A stretch of 64,000 nucleotides of DNA from Aliidiomarina iranensis. Lineage in GTDB: Bacteria; Pseudomonadota; Gammaproteobacteria; Enterobacterales; Alteromonadaceae. The stretch lies in contig NZ_PIPJ01000001.1 in assembly GCF_003987135.1 (NCBI RefSeq), forward strand, positions 124,001 to 188,000, written 5' to 3'. The notes beneath the pieces were generated by a model that did not search any database, was not told where the DNA came from, and saw nothing but the letters and a program-made list of their open reading frames with translations. Each line of letters starts with the position of its first letter. Positions within the stretch are counted from its first letter, which is position 1. Both the position numbers and the translations under genes were made by a program. This document shows positions 45,385 through 54,260 of this stretch, in pieces.

Positions 45385-46257
45385 ATGCTCAGTTATCAAC
45401 ATGGCTACCACGCAGGCAACCCCGCCGATGTGCACAAACACCTCACCCTTATTGCGGTTATTCAACGCCTGCAGGCGAAAGAGAGCAGCATTCATTACTT
45501 CGATACCCATGCCGGCAAAGGCCATTATGATTTAACTGATGCACAAGCACAAAAAACTGGCGAGTTCGCGGTTGGTGTAGCGCGGATGGTGCCTTTACGA
45601 GAGCGTTTGGTAGTAAATCCAATATGGGCTGAATTTTTCGCTGCGCTCGATTCCGCTAATGCAGCACAAACCAATCGTGGGCAGGTCATTAAAACTGAGC
45701 AGCTGCGCTATTATCCGGGCTCTCCGGGTTGGATTTCGCGTTTACGGCGTGAGCAAGATCGCCATACGGTGTTTGAATTGCATCCTGCGGAACACGAAGT
45801 GCTGAGTACGCTTGGCGAAACACACACCGGGCGTGTTGTGTATGGTGATGGCCTGCAAGGTGTGGTGAAGTTATTGCCACCGAAAACCCCTCGGCTTATG
45901 GTGCTGATTGACCCAGCCTACGAGAATAAAACAGAATATGATGATGTTGCTTCTGCTGCCGCGAAGATTCTGCAACGTTGCCGTCATGCGGTTGTGTTAA
46001 TTTGGTATCCATTATTGCCGGCAGCAAAACATCAAACTCTGTTAGCGCGAATTAGCAATGATATTCCTATGCCAGTTCTGCAAAGTGAGTTTCATTATCA
46101 GGCCAACAGCGGCGAACGCGGTATGTATGGTGCGGGCATGTTGGTGGTGAACCCACCATGGCAACTGGAAAAAAATATTACCGAATTGATGAGCCCAATT
46201 TTGGCCGAATACGGCGAAGTCGCGAAACTAGAGCAATCATGGTTGGTTGCTGAGTAA
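45385..46257 (+). CDS. rlmJ: 23S rRNA (adenine2030-N6)-methyltransferase RlmJ
   Basis: 290 aa. MLSYQHGYHAGNPADVHKHLTLIAVIQRL and YFDTHAGKGHYDL are the RlmJ N-terminus and SAM-binding loop. The catalytic motif IV is DPAY (D176), where most members have DPPY; the change keeps Asp and Tyr. It methylates A2030 of 23S rRNA using SAM. Single gene, 128 bases after fliA. Confidence 0.94.
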   Translation: MLSYQHGYHAGNPADVHKHLTLIAVIQRLQAKESSIHYFDTHAGKGHYDLTDAQAQKTGEFAVGVARMVPLRERLVVNPIWAEFFAALDSANAAQTNRGQVIKTEQLRYYPGSPGWISRLRREQDRHTVFELHPAEHEVLSTLGETHTGRVVYGDGLQGVVKLLPPKTPRLMVLIDPAYENKTEYDDVASAAAKILQRCRHAVVLIWYPLLPAAKHQTLLARISNDIPMPVLQSEFHYQANSGERGMYGAGMLVVNPPWQLEKNITELMSPILAEYGEVAKLEQSWLVAE

Positions 46258-46327
46258 ATTAAATTTATTATTTTTTATAGAAATTAACTGTTTAATGAAG
46301 TGATTATCTAAAGTAATGGAAGTGCCC

Positions 46328-48289
46328 ATGAAACTGCTAAAAATATCGTTGTTACTTGCTATCGCTAGCCTAATGGCTAGCGCCTGTAGCGAAACTCAAG
46401 AACCGGCTGAAGTAGAGCTTAGGCTGATTGAAACTACCGATTTACATGCCTATATGCTCGGGTATGATTATTTTCAACAGGAAAGCACTAGCGATTATGG
46501 ATTAGCGCACACGGCCGCTCTTATTCATGAAGCACGCGCCGAACAGCCCAATAACTTCTTGGTGGATAACGGCGATTTGATTCAAGGCAGTGCGCTTGGT
46601 GATTGGGTTGCTGGTCAGGGTGCTGAATACGTTGCTGAAAATATGCACCCCATCATGCGCGCTTTGAATTACTTAGAATATGATGTTGGTAATATGGGGA
46701 ACCATGAATTTAATTATGGTTTAGAGTTTTTGCAAGCTACCGTTGCTGGCGCTAACTTCCCGTATATTAGTGCAAATGTATTTTCTGCCAATAGCCCCAG
46801 TGAGGCCGGCAAAGTAACTTCGGGTTGGGATAACCCGATGTATGAACCTTATGTGATTCTATCGAAATCGATGCAGGATCAATATGGCAATGACCACGAA
46901 ATCAAAGTTGGCTTTATTGGCTTTTTACCGCCGCAAATCGTGCGCTGGGATCAACAGCACCTCGCGGGCAAAGTTAGAGTGCGGGATATGGTAGAGGCAG
47001 CTGAGTATTATATTCCGCAAATGCAGGCGGAAGGCGCCGATGTTATTGTTGCGATCCCGCATTCAGGGCTGCGAATATACGATAACTATCCGCAATTTGC
47101 AGAACAAGCGAGTTATCAACTTGCCGGCGTTGCCGGTATCGATGCCATTTTATTTGGCCACCAACACCAGTTATTCCCAGGCGCCGAAGCCTACGATAAT
47201 TTGCCCGAGGTAGATAATGAGGCCGGTTATGTTCGTGGCGTTCCAGCTGTTGCCCCAGGTTATTGGGGTGATCATCTCGGTATTATTGATTTACGTTTGC
47301 AAAACACTGCAAATGGTTGGCAGGTAGTGGCAAGTAATGTAGCTGTGCGGGCGGTTGATGAACGCAAAGATACAGAACTTGAAGCTATGTTGATGGCAGA
47401 GCATGAGCAAACTGTAGCAATGCTTAATGAGCCACTCGGTGAAGTAGAAGCGCTTATTTCTACTTTATTCGCCCGCATAGAGCCGAGCACAGCGGTGCAG
47501 CTGATAAATGATGCGCAACAATGGTTTGTTGAATCATTGCAAGCTCGCGGAGAAATTCGCGCTGATTTGCCGATATTAAGCGCGGCCGCACCGTTTCGAA
47601 ATGGTTTTCAAAGTGCAAACGATTACACCATTATTGAAGCTGGTGAATTTACCCTTGGGAATCTGGTTGATTTGTATGTGTACCCGAACACTCTGCAGGT
47701 AGTAGAGGTAACGGGCAGCCAGTTGGTGGAATGGCTCGAGATGTCGGCGTTGGCGTATCAACAAATTGATGCCAACAACCCTGATCCGCAACCGCTGTTC
47801 ACTGGCTATCCGAGTTTTAATTTTGATGTTTTAAGTGGGCTAGAATATCGCTTCGATATTGCAGCGCCAGCTCGCTACGATTCGCAGGGGGAACTTATCA
47901 ATGAGGAGGCGCGGCGAGTTGTAGATGTGCGCTACCAAGGCGAGCCGTTAGATTTAGAGCAGCGGTTTCTTGTTGCGGTAAATAACTATCGCGCTGGCGG
48001 CGGCGGTGGTTTCCCGGGCCTTGATGGTTCAACCATTGTGTATTCCAGCGGTGAAGAAGTAAGGCAAGTGATTGCCAACTATGCGCGTGAAATGACAGCG
48101 AAAAATGCTGGTGTGTTACCGTTAGCGTTGCATCGGAATTGGGAACTTGTTTTACCTGCTGGTGCAGTGGTTGAATTTAGAGGTAATAACAGCGCCTTAG
48201 GCGTTGAGGAAGCGGAGCAAATACAGCGCCTACAGAAGCACAGCACAGATGAAAACGGCTATGCGGTATATCATTTGCGAAATGAATAG
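46328..48289 (+). CDS. cpdB: 2',3'-cyclic-nucleotide 2'-phosphodiesterase/3'-nucleotidase, lipoprotein
   Basis: 653 aa from the ATG at 46328 with GGAAG upstream. A lipoprotein signal ends in LMASAC (Cys20); E. coli CpdB is instead a soluble periplasmic protein. The metallophosphatase motifs DLHAYM, VDNGDLIQG, GNHEFNYG and GHQHQLFPG are present. The 5'-nucleotidase C-terminal domain (residues ~380-600) has NNYRAGGGGGFPG for substrate stacking. It releases nucleosides and phosphate from extracellular nucleotides. CpdB versus the related 5'-nucleotidase UshA: the motifs and the C-terminus fit CpdB better. Confidence 0.88.
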   Translation: MKLLKISLLLAIASLMASACSETQEPAEVELRLIETTDLHAYMLGYDYFQQESTSDYGLAHTAALIHEARAEQPNNFLVDNGDLIQGSALGDWVAGQGAEYVAENMHPIMRALNYLEYDVGNMGNHEFNYGLEFLQATVAGANFPYISANVFSANSPSEAGKVTSGWDNPMYEPYVILSKSMQDQYGNDHEIKVGFIGFLPPQIVRWDQQHLAGKVRVRDMVEAAEYYIPQMQAEGADVIVAIPHSGLRIYDNYPQFAEQASYQLAGVAGIDAILFGHQHQLFPGAEAYDNLPEVDNEAGYVRGVPAVAPGYWGDHLGIIDLRLQNTANGWQVVASNVAVRAVDERKDTELEAMLMAEHEQTVAMLNEPLGEVEALISTLFARIEPSTAVQLINDAQQWFVESLQARGEIRADLPILSAAAPFRNGFQSANDYTIIEAGEFTLGNLVDLYVYPNTLQVVEVTGSQLVEWLEMSALAYQQIDANNPDPQPLFTGYPSFNFDVLSGLEYRFDIAAPARYDSQGELINEEARRVVDVRYQGEPLDLEQRFLVAVNNYRAGGGGGFPGLDGSTIVYSSGEEVRQVIANYAREMTAKNAGVLPLALHRNWELVLPAGAVVEFRGNNSALGVEEAEQIQRLQKHSTDENGYAVYHLRNE

Positions 48290-48370
48290 TTTTGCAATTA
48301 TTGAGCTACTTTGATGTGCATTAACGTATAACTTGTTCAAACGATTTGTGGTTCGAGTGCGGAGATGAGC

Positions 48371-49000
48371 ATGAAAGCTTTTCTAATGGGATTAGCAGTG
48401 GTTTTTCTATCAGGTTGTTCAATTGTGGGTAAAAGCAATGCGGAAACAGTGCCTTACACATTGATTACGGCGGCTGATAACGAACAAATTGAAGTACGAA
48501 ACTACGAACATATGGTGCTGGTTTCCGCCAACATGGGCAGTGACGGCCGAAACGATGCGTTTCGAGCCTTGTTCCGCTACATCAGTGGCGAAAATGAAGG
48601 CCGTGCTGAAATAGCCATGACAGCGCCAGTAATGATGGAATCAGAAAGCTTACCTGCTGAAGGCAGTGAGATTCCAATGACGGCGCCTGTGTTTATGGAA
48701 CGAGGCGAGGAAAGATCGCAAATGTCGTTTGTGATGCCCGCTGAATTTACCCTGGCAACAACGCCGAAACCTACGAACCCTAATTTACAAGTGAGTGAGT
48801 TGCGTGATCACAAAGTAGCTGCAATTCGATTTAATGGCCGCCTCACTGAAAGTAACGTAGCGAAGCATACCGAAATGCTTTTAACTTGGATGAGTGAGAA
48901 TGGGTATGTGGCTGCGGGCGAACCGGTTGAGGCTGGTTACAACGGGCCATTCACACTACCCATGTTTCGCCGCAACGAGGTATTAATAGAAATTGAGTAA
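48371..49000 (+). CDS. SOUL/HBP-family heme-binding lipoprotein
   Basis: 209 aa from the ATG at 48371, 6 bases after GGAG; the ATG at 48365 touches that site. A lipobox LSGC gives Cys16. The SOUL domain shows IEVRNYEHMVLVSANM, RYISGENEGRAEIAMTAPVMM and the repeated IPMTAPV motif, and YNGPFTLPMFRRNEVLIEI at the end. SOUL proteins bind heme or porphyrins weakly in animals; the bacterial role is unknown. It should be anchored in the periplasm or outer membrane. Confidence 0.9.
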   Translation: MKAFLMGLAVVFLSGCSIVGKSNAETVPYTLITAADNEQIEVRNYEHMVLVSANMGSDGRNDAFRALFRYISGENEGRAEIAMTAPVMMESESLPAEGSEIPMTAPVFMERGEERSQMSFVMPAEFTLATTPKPTNPNLQVSELRDHKVAAIRFNGRLTESNVAKHTEMLLTWMSENGYVAAGEPVEAGYNGPFTLPMFRRNEVLIEIE

Positions 49001-49443
49001 GTTTTGGTTTTGCCCCAGGTTTTTAGGCGGCCAAGTTTAGGTTAGTGCTTAAATTAAGATTATTTATAAGCGCGAGGTTTAGGTTTGTAATATTTTGGTA
49101 CTTATCTTATTGATAACTTTATCTTAGTTAAAGATTCTAAAGATTGATTTTTATAGGCCAAATGTTAAACTCAAGCTGCTTAGATAAGCATCGAAATTAG
49201 TGTGCTATACTGCAAGTTATAAGTTAGTAAATGTACCAAGAGCAAAATGTCAGGAAGAAGGCACAAGCGAAGTCATTATTAACCCAGAGGTAAAAGCCGC
49301 TGGAATGCTAAAAACTTGGTCTAAAGATTTTAAAAGTTTTGGTAAAGCTCTCGCGCTAGTGCGAAAGTTAAGCCAGAATAAGGGTTCACACCCCCCAACC
49401 CTCCCGGGTTAGCGGAGCAGCTAAAGGAAAGAAGGAATCCCTT
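49001..49443 (+). promoter_or_regulatory. Long leader region of the OmpA-like gene
   Basis: 443 bp without a convincing gene. An extended -10 promoter (TGCTATACT, 49203-49211) would give a leader of about 230 bases. Within it, TCGC...GCGA near 49352-49365 and AACCC-TCCC-GGGTT at 49397-49410 can form hairpins just ahead of the AAGAAGGAATCCC ribosome region. A 70-codon frame at 49200-49412 exists but resembles nothing and has no ribosome site. Post-transcriptional control of an abundant outer-membrane protein is plausible but unproven. Confidence 0.4.
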
Positions 49444-50568
49444 ATGAACAAATTTGTTGGAATGGCATTACCTGCAGCGATCGCCGGCTTGCTTATCGCT
49501 AGCCCGCAAGCGCAAGCGCAATCAGAAGAAAACTTCACGGGTACTGAAACATTCTCAATTGGTGCACGTTTACATGTGTCGTCAATTGATGGTGACCGTA
49601 TTTACGTTGATAGTGAAAACTTCGGTTTCCAAGTTGACGATGGTTTCAATTCTGCGCAGCTAGGCTTGGAAGTTTCTGTACCGCTTACCAACCGTTGGGC
49701 GTTCCGCACTTATTTCGACCGTGTGAGAACAGATGTAGAAGGTTTGAGTGATACAGCAACTGGCCATATGTTCGGTTCAGATGCACTTTATTACTTGAAC
49801 AACAACGTATATGTTGGTGCGGGCTTCAATGCAACGCGTGTTCAACAGCATCGTGATTTGATGTGGCGTGCAACTTTGGGTTACCGCCACACGCTGAACG
49901 AGAATTGGTTTATCCGTGCAGAACTAGCGCCTCAGTTCAACTCTGATTTCAACGATATGTCGTTTATTCTGAGTGCGAATTATCGCTTCGGTGATAACGG
50001 CCCGTTATTGAGCTCATGGTCTGACCGCGATAGCCGTCAAGCAGCAGCTGAAGAAACTACTCAAAGTGCAGCAGCAAGCACAACAACCGACCGCGAAACC
50101 GATACCGATAACGATGGCGTGCCAGATTATCGTGATGATTGTGCCAACACACCGCGTAATCACGTAGTTGATAGCCGTGGTTGTACTCAGTACACAACAG
50201 AGCAAGTATCTGAAAATCTTCGCGTAGGCTTCGCGTTTGATTCTGCTCGTGTAACCAGCGATTACAATGGCGATGTTCGCCGTTTAGCTGATTTCATGAA
50301 AGAACATACAGACACTGAAGTTGTTATTAACGGCCACACCGATTTAATCGGTACTGCTGAATATAACCGTGATTTATCTGAGCGTCGTGCGCAAGCTGTA
50401 GCCGACATGCTAGTAAACAGCCACGGTATTAACCGTAGCCGTATTACTACTGTGGGTCATGGTATGAGCCGCCCAGTGGTAAACGAAATTAGCCTTGAAG
50501 CTAATGAGCGTAACCGCCGTACAGAAGCAGCACTTTCTGTAGAAATCCGGGTACCACGTACTCGTTAA
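49444..50568 (+). CDS. OmpA-family outer membrane porin
   Basis: 374 aa. A Sec signal peptide ends at about PQAQAQ (residue 26). An eight-strand type beta-barrel domain follows to about residue 180 (alternating aromatic strands ending in LSANYRFGD). A Ca2+-binding thrombospondin type 3 type linker DTDNDGVPDYRDDCANTPRN and SRGC follow, and then a C-terminal OmpA peptidoglycan-binding domain (VINGHTDLIGTAEYNRDLSERRAQAVADML). It ties the outer membrane to the cell wall. AAGAAGGAA precedes the ATG. A strong terminator follows, so it is a single-gene unit. OprF-type is the nearest class. Confidence 0.92.
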   Translation: MNKFVGMALPAAIAGLLIASPQAQAQSEENFTGTETFSIGARLHVSSIDGDRIYVDSENFGFQVDDGFNSAQLGLEVSVPLTNRWAFRTYFDRVRTDVEGLSDTATGHMFGSDALYYLNNNVYVGAGFNATRVQQHRDLMWRATLGYRHTLNENWFIRAELAPQFNSDFNDMSFILSANYRFGDNGPLLSSWSDRDSRQAAAEETTQSAAASTTTDRETDTDNDGVPDYRDDCANTPRNHVVDSRGCTQYTTEQVSENLRVGFAFDSARVTSDYNGDVRRLADFMKEHTDTEVVINGHTDLIGTAEYNRDLSERRAQAVADMLVNSHGINRSRITTVGHGMSRPVVNEISLEANERNRRTEAALSVEIRVPRTR

Positions 50569-50683
50569 TAGCCAGTGAGTTAATACGCACTTTAGGTTAT
50601 CGGCAAACTTGCTAGCAAAACATCAACCGCGTGTAGAGCGTGTGGGATGGTTAGGCAGGCTAAAAGAACAGTAGTATTAGCGG

Positions 50684-50717
50684 GCGACCACAACATCTTT
50701 GTTGTGGTCGCTTTTTT
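50684..50717 (+). terminator. Terminator of the OmpA-like gene
   Basis: GCGACCACAACA (50684-50695), loop TCTT, TGTTGTGGTCGC (50700-50711), then six T (50712-50717). It is a perfect 12-bp stem, the strongest terminator in the window. Confidence 0.96.
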
Positions 50718-50837
50718 ATGACCGGCAGATTATTCTATTTACTTAATACGCTTTTGCTGTAACTAAATCGCCTTACTTGAGAAGGGAACCTTTTTGCTGA
50801 AAAAATCTCTGAATTAAAAATAAAAAAGGGAAATTTA

Positions 50838-51557
50838 ATGTCTAAAATCGTACATATCGCTTACGGGGCTGTAATAGTTGTACTGCTGGTGTTTAGCCTA
50901 TCGCGGAACGCAGATCCAGTAGCCAATACGCCTCTACAAATAAAGCCTGAATTGGAACGAGAAATACAAGTTAACACCAACGATGATATGCTCTCCGCAG
51001 CAGAAGCCTCTGGGAACCAAGCGGCACTTCAGCGCGAGTTAGCAACTTTAATTGCCGAGAATGCGTTGCTTAAAGAGCAGCTGGAAGCGGCTCTGGCGCA
51101 GTTGAGTGAGGCTGAAAGTGAAGCCGGCGGGACATTGGCTAATGCCAATAACAGATTAGAACGACGTCAAAACGAAAGCGTTCAGGACCAACTCGCTCGA
51201 ATCGCTCGAAACAACAATTTAGAGGCCATTGATGTTACAAATCTGGACCAGCGCTTAATCGAAGAGCCAATTGATTACAACTGGGCGTATGAAATGGATA
51301 TGATGTTTAGGGATTTCCTTCTCACTTCAAACGCATTGACCAACATACAGGTTGAGAATATTAATTGCCGCACCGAGGTGTGTGAGTTTGAAATGAAAAT
51401 GATCAATGAAGACGAAGATTTCAATACAATGACCTTTCACAGGGAGTTCTTTCAGCAAGAAGATATTAACCTGCAGGATTACAGGTACCTCACCATGCAC
51501 GAAAGTGGTAGTGGTGTGGTTAGGTTGATTCTGGAAAAGCGAAAGACCTCTGAATAG
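50838..51557 (+). CDS. Unknown membrane-anchored coiled-coil protein
   Basis: 239 aa, not recognised. One N-terminal transmembrane anchor (residues ~6-22) is followed by a coiled coil with heptads of Leu/Ala/Glu (about 58-98) and a globular C-terminal domain of ~120 residues holding INCRTEVCEFEMKM, two cysteines separated by four residues that could form a disulfide. The protein should face the periplasm. It starts after GGGAA behind the ompA terminator and stands 24 bases before the acyl-CoA dehydrogenase gene, so the two may be cotranscribed, with no obvious functional link. Confidence 0.75.
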   Translation: MSKIVHIAYGAVIVVLLVFSLSRNADPVANTPLQIKPELEREIQVNTNDDMLSAAEASGNQAALQRELATLIAENALLKEQLEAALAQLSEAESEAGGTLANANNRLERRQNESVQDQLARIARNNNLEAIDVTNLDQRLIEEPIDYNWAYEMDMMFRDFLLTSNALTNIQVENINCRTEVCEFEMKMINEDEDFNTMTFHREFFQQEDINLQDYRYLTMHESGSGVVRLILEKRKTSE

Positions 51558-51581
51558 TTATACAAATAAATAGGTTCCGAC

Positions 51582-52760
51582 ATGAGCAAACTCCGCCCTT
51601 CATTTAATTGGCAAGATCCTTTTAACATTGATGGTTTGCTATCTGATGAAGAACGTATGATTCGAGATAGTGCCCATGCGTATTGCCAAGAGAAGTTACA
51701 GCCACGCGTTCTGATGGCGAATCGGGAAGAGCATTTTCATCGCGAAATTCTCCATGAGATGGGCGCGCTTGGGTTGCTCGGTGCTACTATTCCAGAGGCC
51801 TACGGTGGCGCTGGTGTTAATCATGTTTGTTACGGTTTAATTGCTCGCGAAGTAGAGCGGGTTGATAGCGGTTATCGGAGTGCCATGAGCGTGCAAAGCT
51901 CGTTGGTGATGTACCCGATCTATGAATTTGGTAGCGAAGCACAACGGCAGAAATATCTACCTAAACTGGCAACAGGGGAGTGGGTGGGTTGCTTTGGTTT
52001 AACCGAACCTGATGCGGGCTCTGATCCAGCGAGTATGAAAAGTCGGGCGCAAAAGGTAGAGGGCGGCTATCGTTTGACGGGCAGCAAAATGTGGATCACC
52101 AACAGCCCGATAGCCGATGTATTTATTGTTTGGGCGAAGCTCGATGGCGTTATTCGCGGCTTTATTCTCGAACAGGGGATGGAAGGCCTAAGCGCACCGA
52201 AAATTGAGGGTAAATTTAGCCTACGTGCCTCGATTACCGGTGAAATCGTGATGGACAATGTGTTCGTTCCCGAAGCCAATATTTTCCCCGAAATTACCGG
52301 ATTAAAGGGGCCATTTCAGTGTCTGAATAAGGCCCGTTATGGTATTGCTTGGGGAGCTATGGGCGCAGCCGAATTCTGTTGGCACGCTGCGCGGCAGTAT
52401 ACCTTGGATCGCGAACAGTTTGGCCGGCCTTTGGCTGCTACACAACTAGTTCAAAAAAAGCTGGCCGATATGCAAACTGAAATTAGCCTTGCCCTTCTTG
52501 GCGCACTGCAAGCCGGGCGTTTAGCGGATAGAAATGAATTATCGCCAGAAACGATTAGCTTAATTAAGCGCAATAGCTGCGGCAAAGCGCTAGATATTGC
52601 GCGAACGGCAAGAGATATGCACGGTGGCAATGGCATTGCTGATGAATATCACGTTATTCGCCATGTGATGAACTTGGAAGCGGTAAATACCTACGAGGGT
52701 ACGCACGATGTGCATGCGTTGATTCTTGGTCGTGCGCAAACCGGTTTGGTAGCCTTTTAA
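51582..52760 (+). CDS. gcdH: Glutaryl-CoA dehydrogenase
   Basis: 392 aa, full length for Gcd[22 protein letters not shown] and [16 protein letters not shown] are the FAD and substrate regions, and [19 protein letters not shown] carries the catalytic Glu (about 372). It oxidises and decarboxylates glutaryl-CoA to crotonyl-CoA in lysine and tryptophan breakdown, passing electrons to ETF. Other acyl-CoA dehydrogenases are possible but the whole sequence has the GcdH pattern. Confidence 0.93.
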   Translation: MSKLRPSFNWQDPFNIDGLLSDEERMIRDSAHAYCQEKLQPRVLMANREEHFHREILHEMGALGLLGATIPEAYGGAGVNHVCYGLIAREVERVDSGYRSAMSVQSSLVMYPIYEFGSEAQRQKYLPKLATGEWVGCFGLTEPDAGSDPASMKSRAQKVEGGYRLTGSKMWITNSPIADVFIVWAKLDGVIRGFILEQGMEGLSAPKIEGKFSLRASITGEIVMDNVFVPEANIFPEITGLKGPFQCLNKARYGIAWGAMGAAEFCWHAARQYTLDREQFGRPLAATQLVQKKLADMQTEISLALLGALQAGRLADRNELSPETISLIKRNSCGKALDIARTARDMHGGNGIADEYHVIRHVMNLEAVNTYEGTHDVHALILGRAQTGLVAF

Positions 52761-52810
52761 ACGCACATGTTGAAAGAAAACAGCGTTTTTGGGCGCCTCG
52801 CTGGCGAACG

Positions 52811-52885
52811 CTTTAATTGCCAGTGCTGTAATTGCCAGTTCTGTAATGGACAGGGCCTTAATTGTTATCGCTGTAATTTCCAGAG
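52811..52885. repeat. 15-bp tandem repeats at the 3' end of the NarL-type gene
   Basis: Five units of 15 bp: CTTTAATTGCCAGTG (52811), CTGTAATTGCCAGTT (52826), CTGTAATGGACAGGG (52841), CCTTAATTGTTATCG (52856), CTGTAATTTCCAGAG (52871). The last unit encodes LWKLQ, the end of the regulator, on the minus strand; the stop codon lies in the fourth, and the rest is downstream, where the same frame would continue with WQLQ-like words. Confidence 0.85.
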
Positions 52886-53491
52886 CGCGGCTTGCATGCG
52901 TGAACGCAAACCAAGTTTTTTTAAAATATTCTTGATGTGCACTTTCACAGTGCCTTCAGAAATACCCATTACTTCTGCAAGTGCCTTATTACTCTTCCCT
53001 TCCGTGAGTAATTGCAGCACTTCCTTTTCCCGCTTGGTTAATGCAGGCTGTGATTCAGCCTGCTCACCCTCTGAGTAGCGCAGTGCTCGAGCTAAGATTT
53101 CAACTACCCCATCACTGAGCGCCATTTTTCCCTGTAGGGCTTTCATTAATAATGCTGCTAAGTGCTCAGGGTTGGTATCTTTCAGCAAATAGCCATCGGC
53201 GCCGTTGCGTATCGCTTGCAAAATATCTTTTTCGGCATCAGAGGCTGAAAGCATAATAATTCGAGTTGGAATACAGCTCTTGCGCAGTTTATCAAGCGCA
53301 GAAAAGCCGCGCTTTGAGGCCTCTAACACAATTAAATCGGGTTCATTTGCAATCGCGGCCGCCACAGCTTTTTGTGTTGTGGTGTAGATAATTGGATTTG
53401 AGATACCGATACGATTTCTCAGTACTTCTTCAACGAGCGCAAGCGAATTTGCTCGTTCTTCGAGAATGATAATACGACTCATATTATACAT
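52865..53491 (-). CDS. NarL-family response regulator with an atypical receiver
   Basis: 208 aa from the ATG at 53491, 8 bases after GGAG. It is similar to NarL throughout: GADGYLLKDTNPEHL in the receiver and a LuxR-type helix-turn-helix TKREKEVLQLLTEGKSNKALAEVMGISEGTVKVHIKNILKKLGL (about 151-194). The phosphate-accepting Asp is replaced by Glu57 (IVLEAS where NarL has LLDLNMP) and the acidic pair is E11-E12 (NarL has DD). Lys104 is kept. No sensor kinase gene is adjacent. It may be always on or respond to something other than phosphorylation. Confidence 0.88.
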   Translation of the reverse strand: MYNMSRIIILEERANSLALVEEVLRNRIGISNPIIYTTTQKAVAAAIANEPDLIVLEASKRGFSALDKLRKSCIPTRIIMLSASDAEKDILQAIRNGADGYLLKDTNPEHLAALLMKALQGKMALSDGVVEILARALRYSEGEQAESQPALTKREKEVLQLLTEGKSNKALAEVMGISEGTVKVHIKNILKKLGLRSRMQAALWKLQR

Positions 53492-53653
53492 AATGGCTGC
53501 TCCGCCTGCCTTTGAATTTAGGTGGCTACTTCCAGCCTATTACCTCCTATTTCGCCAAAAAATACTTTGATTCAAATCATGCATTTGCCATTATATAAAA
53601 AATTGCGTTTTACCCAAATTGTAGTAGAGTGCAAATAATAAGGCACTTGTTAA

Positions 53654-53669
53654 ATTAGAAAAACCTAAT
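53654..53669. promoter_or_regulatory. Operator-like palindrome upstream of the ArsR-family gene
   Basis: ATTAG-AAAAAC-CTAAT. The arms are perfectly complementary and the site is 12 bases before the ATG of the repressor gene, where bound protein would block transcription. The same arms with the same spacing occur at 54003. Confidence 0.75.
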
Positions 53670-53681
53670 ATAATAGCGAAT

Positions 53682-53984
53682 ATGAAAACAATATCAATTG
53701 ATCAAATGCAGGCAAACGCGAGTTCCGCAGAGAGCTTGTTAAAATCGTTGGCGAATAGCCATCGGTTAATGGTGCTGTGCTACTTAGTGAAAGGTGAAAT
53801 GTCGGTGGGTGAGCTTGAGAAGCGCATCGGTTTATCGCAATCATCGCTTTCTCAACACTTAGCAAAATTGCGTGAGCAAAAAATTGTGAGTTTTCGCAAG
53901 GAAGGCACCACGGTGTTGTATCAAATTGCAGATCAAAATGCGCTTGCGCTTCTTGAAAGCTTACATGGCATTTTTTGTGAGTAA
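53682..53984 (+). CDS. ArsR-family repressor of the BigR/SqrR type
   Basis: 100 aa. The winged helix-turn-helix is VGELEKRIGLSQSSLSQHLAKLREQKIVSFRKEGTTVLYQIAD. It has two cysteines, C33 (MVLCYL) and C99 (GIFCE), 66 residues apart. The persulfide sensors SqrR (C41/C107) and BigR (C42/C108) have the same spacing, and their Cys pair forms a polysulfide link that releases DNA. The metal-binding ELCVCDL of ArsR/SmtB sensors is absent. It probably represses itself and the following DUF2892 and RND genes. Confidence 0.85.
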   Translation: MKTISIDQMQANASSAESLLKSLANSHRLMVLCYLVKGEMSVGELEKRIGLSQSSLSQHLAKLREQKIVSFRKEGTTVLYQIADQNALALLESLHGIFCE

Positions 53985-54002
53985 TTTTTTTTGATTACAA
54001 AT

Positions 54003-54018
54003 ATTAGTAAATTCTAAT
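54003..54018. promoter_or_regulatory. Second operator-like palindrome, before the DUF2892 gene
   Basis: ATTAG-TAAATT-CTAAT, identical arms and spacing to the site at 53654, in the 47-base gap between the repressor gene and the next one. The pair suggests two control points for the same repressor. Confidence 0.75.
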
Positions 54019-54031
54019 TAAAGGTGATGAT

Positions 54032-54235
54032 ATGAATATTGATCGGTTCGTTTTTGCGTTTGCAGGTTTTGTTGTTTTGTTATCCGTACTTTTAGCCTGG
54101 CAAGTTAATCAAGGTTGGTTGTTACTAACCGGTTTTGTTGGTCTAAACTTACTGCAAGCTGCGTTTACCGGCTTTTGCCCATTGGCCAAAATATTAAAAG
54201 CAGTTGGTTTAAAGCCTGGGCAAGCGTTTAAGTAA
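54032..54235 (+). CDS. DUF2892 membrane protein
   Basis: 67 aa with two transmembrane helices (about 5-22 and 29-45) and the family motif [18 protein letters not shown]2892 segments also form the membrane tail of rhodaneses such as YgaP and appear often in sulfide/persulfide operons. AAAGGTGATGAT lies before the ATG. Exact function unknown; a role in sulfur handling is inferred from the family and the neighbour repressor. Confidence 0.88.
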   Translation: MNIDRFVFAFAGFVVLLSVLLAWQVNQGWLLLTGFVGLNLLQAAFTGFCPLAKILKAVGLKPGQAFK

Positions 54236-54260
54236 TCAAGAAATATTAAGGGAGCATTAA

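Noticed and set aside
49200-49412. 70-codon open frame before the OmpA-like gene
   Set aside because: No ribosome site, no recognisable similarity, and it overlaps the likely transcript leader.
50597-50604. GCCGATAA on the minus strand after the OmpA-like gene, a possible sigma-28 -10
   Set aside because: The -35 position matches TAAAGTTT at only 2 of 8 bases and no minus-strand gene follows it.
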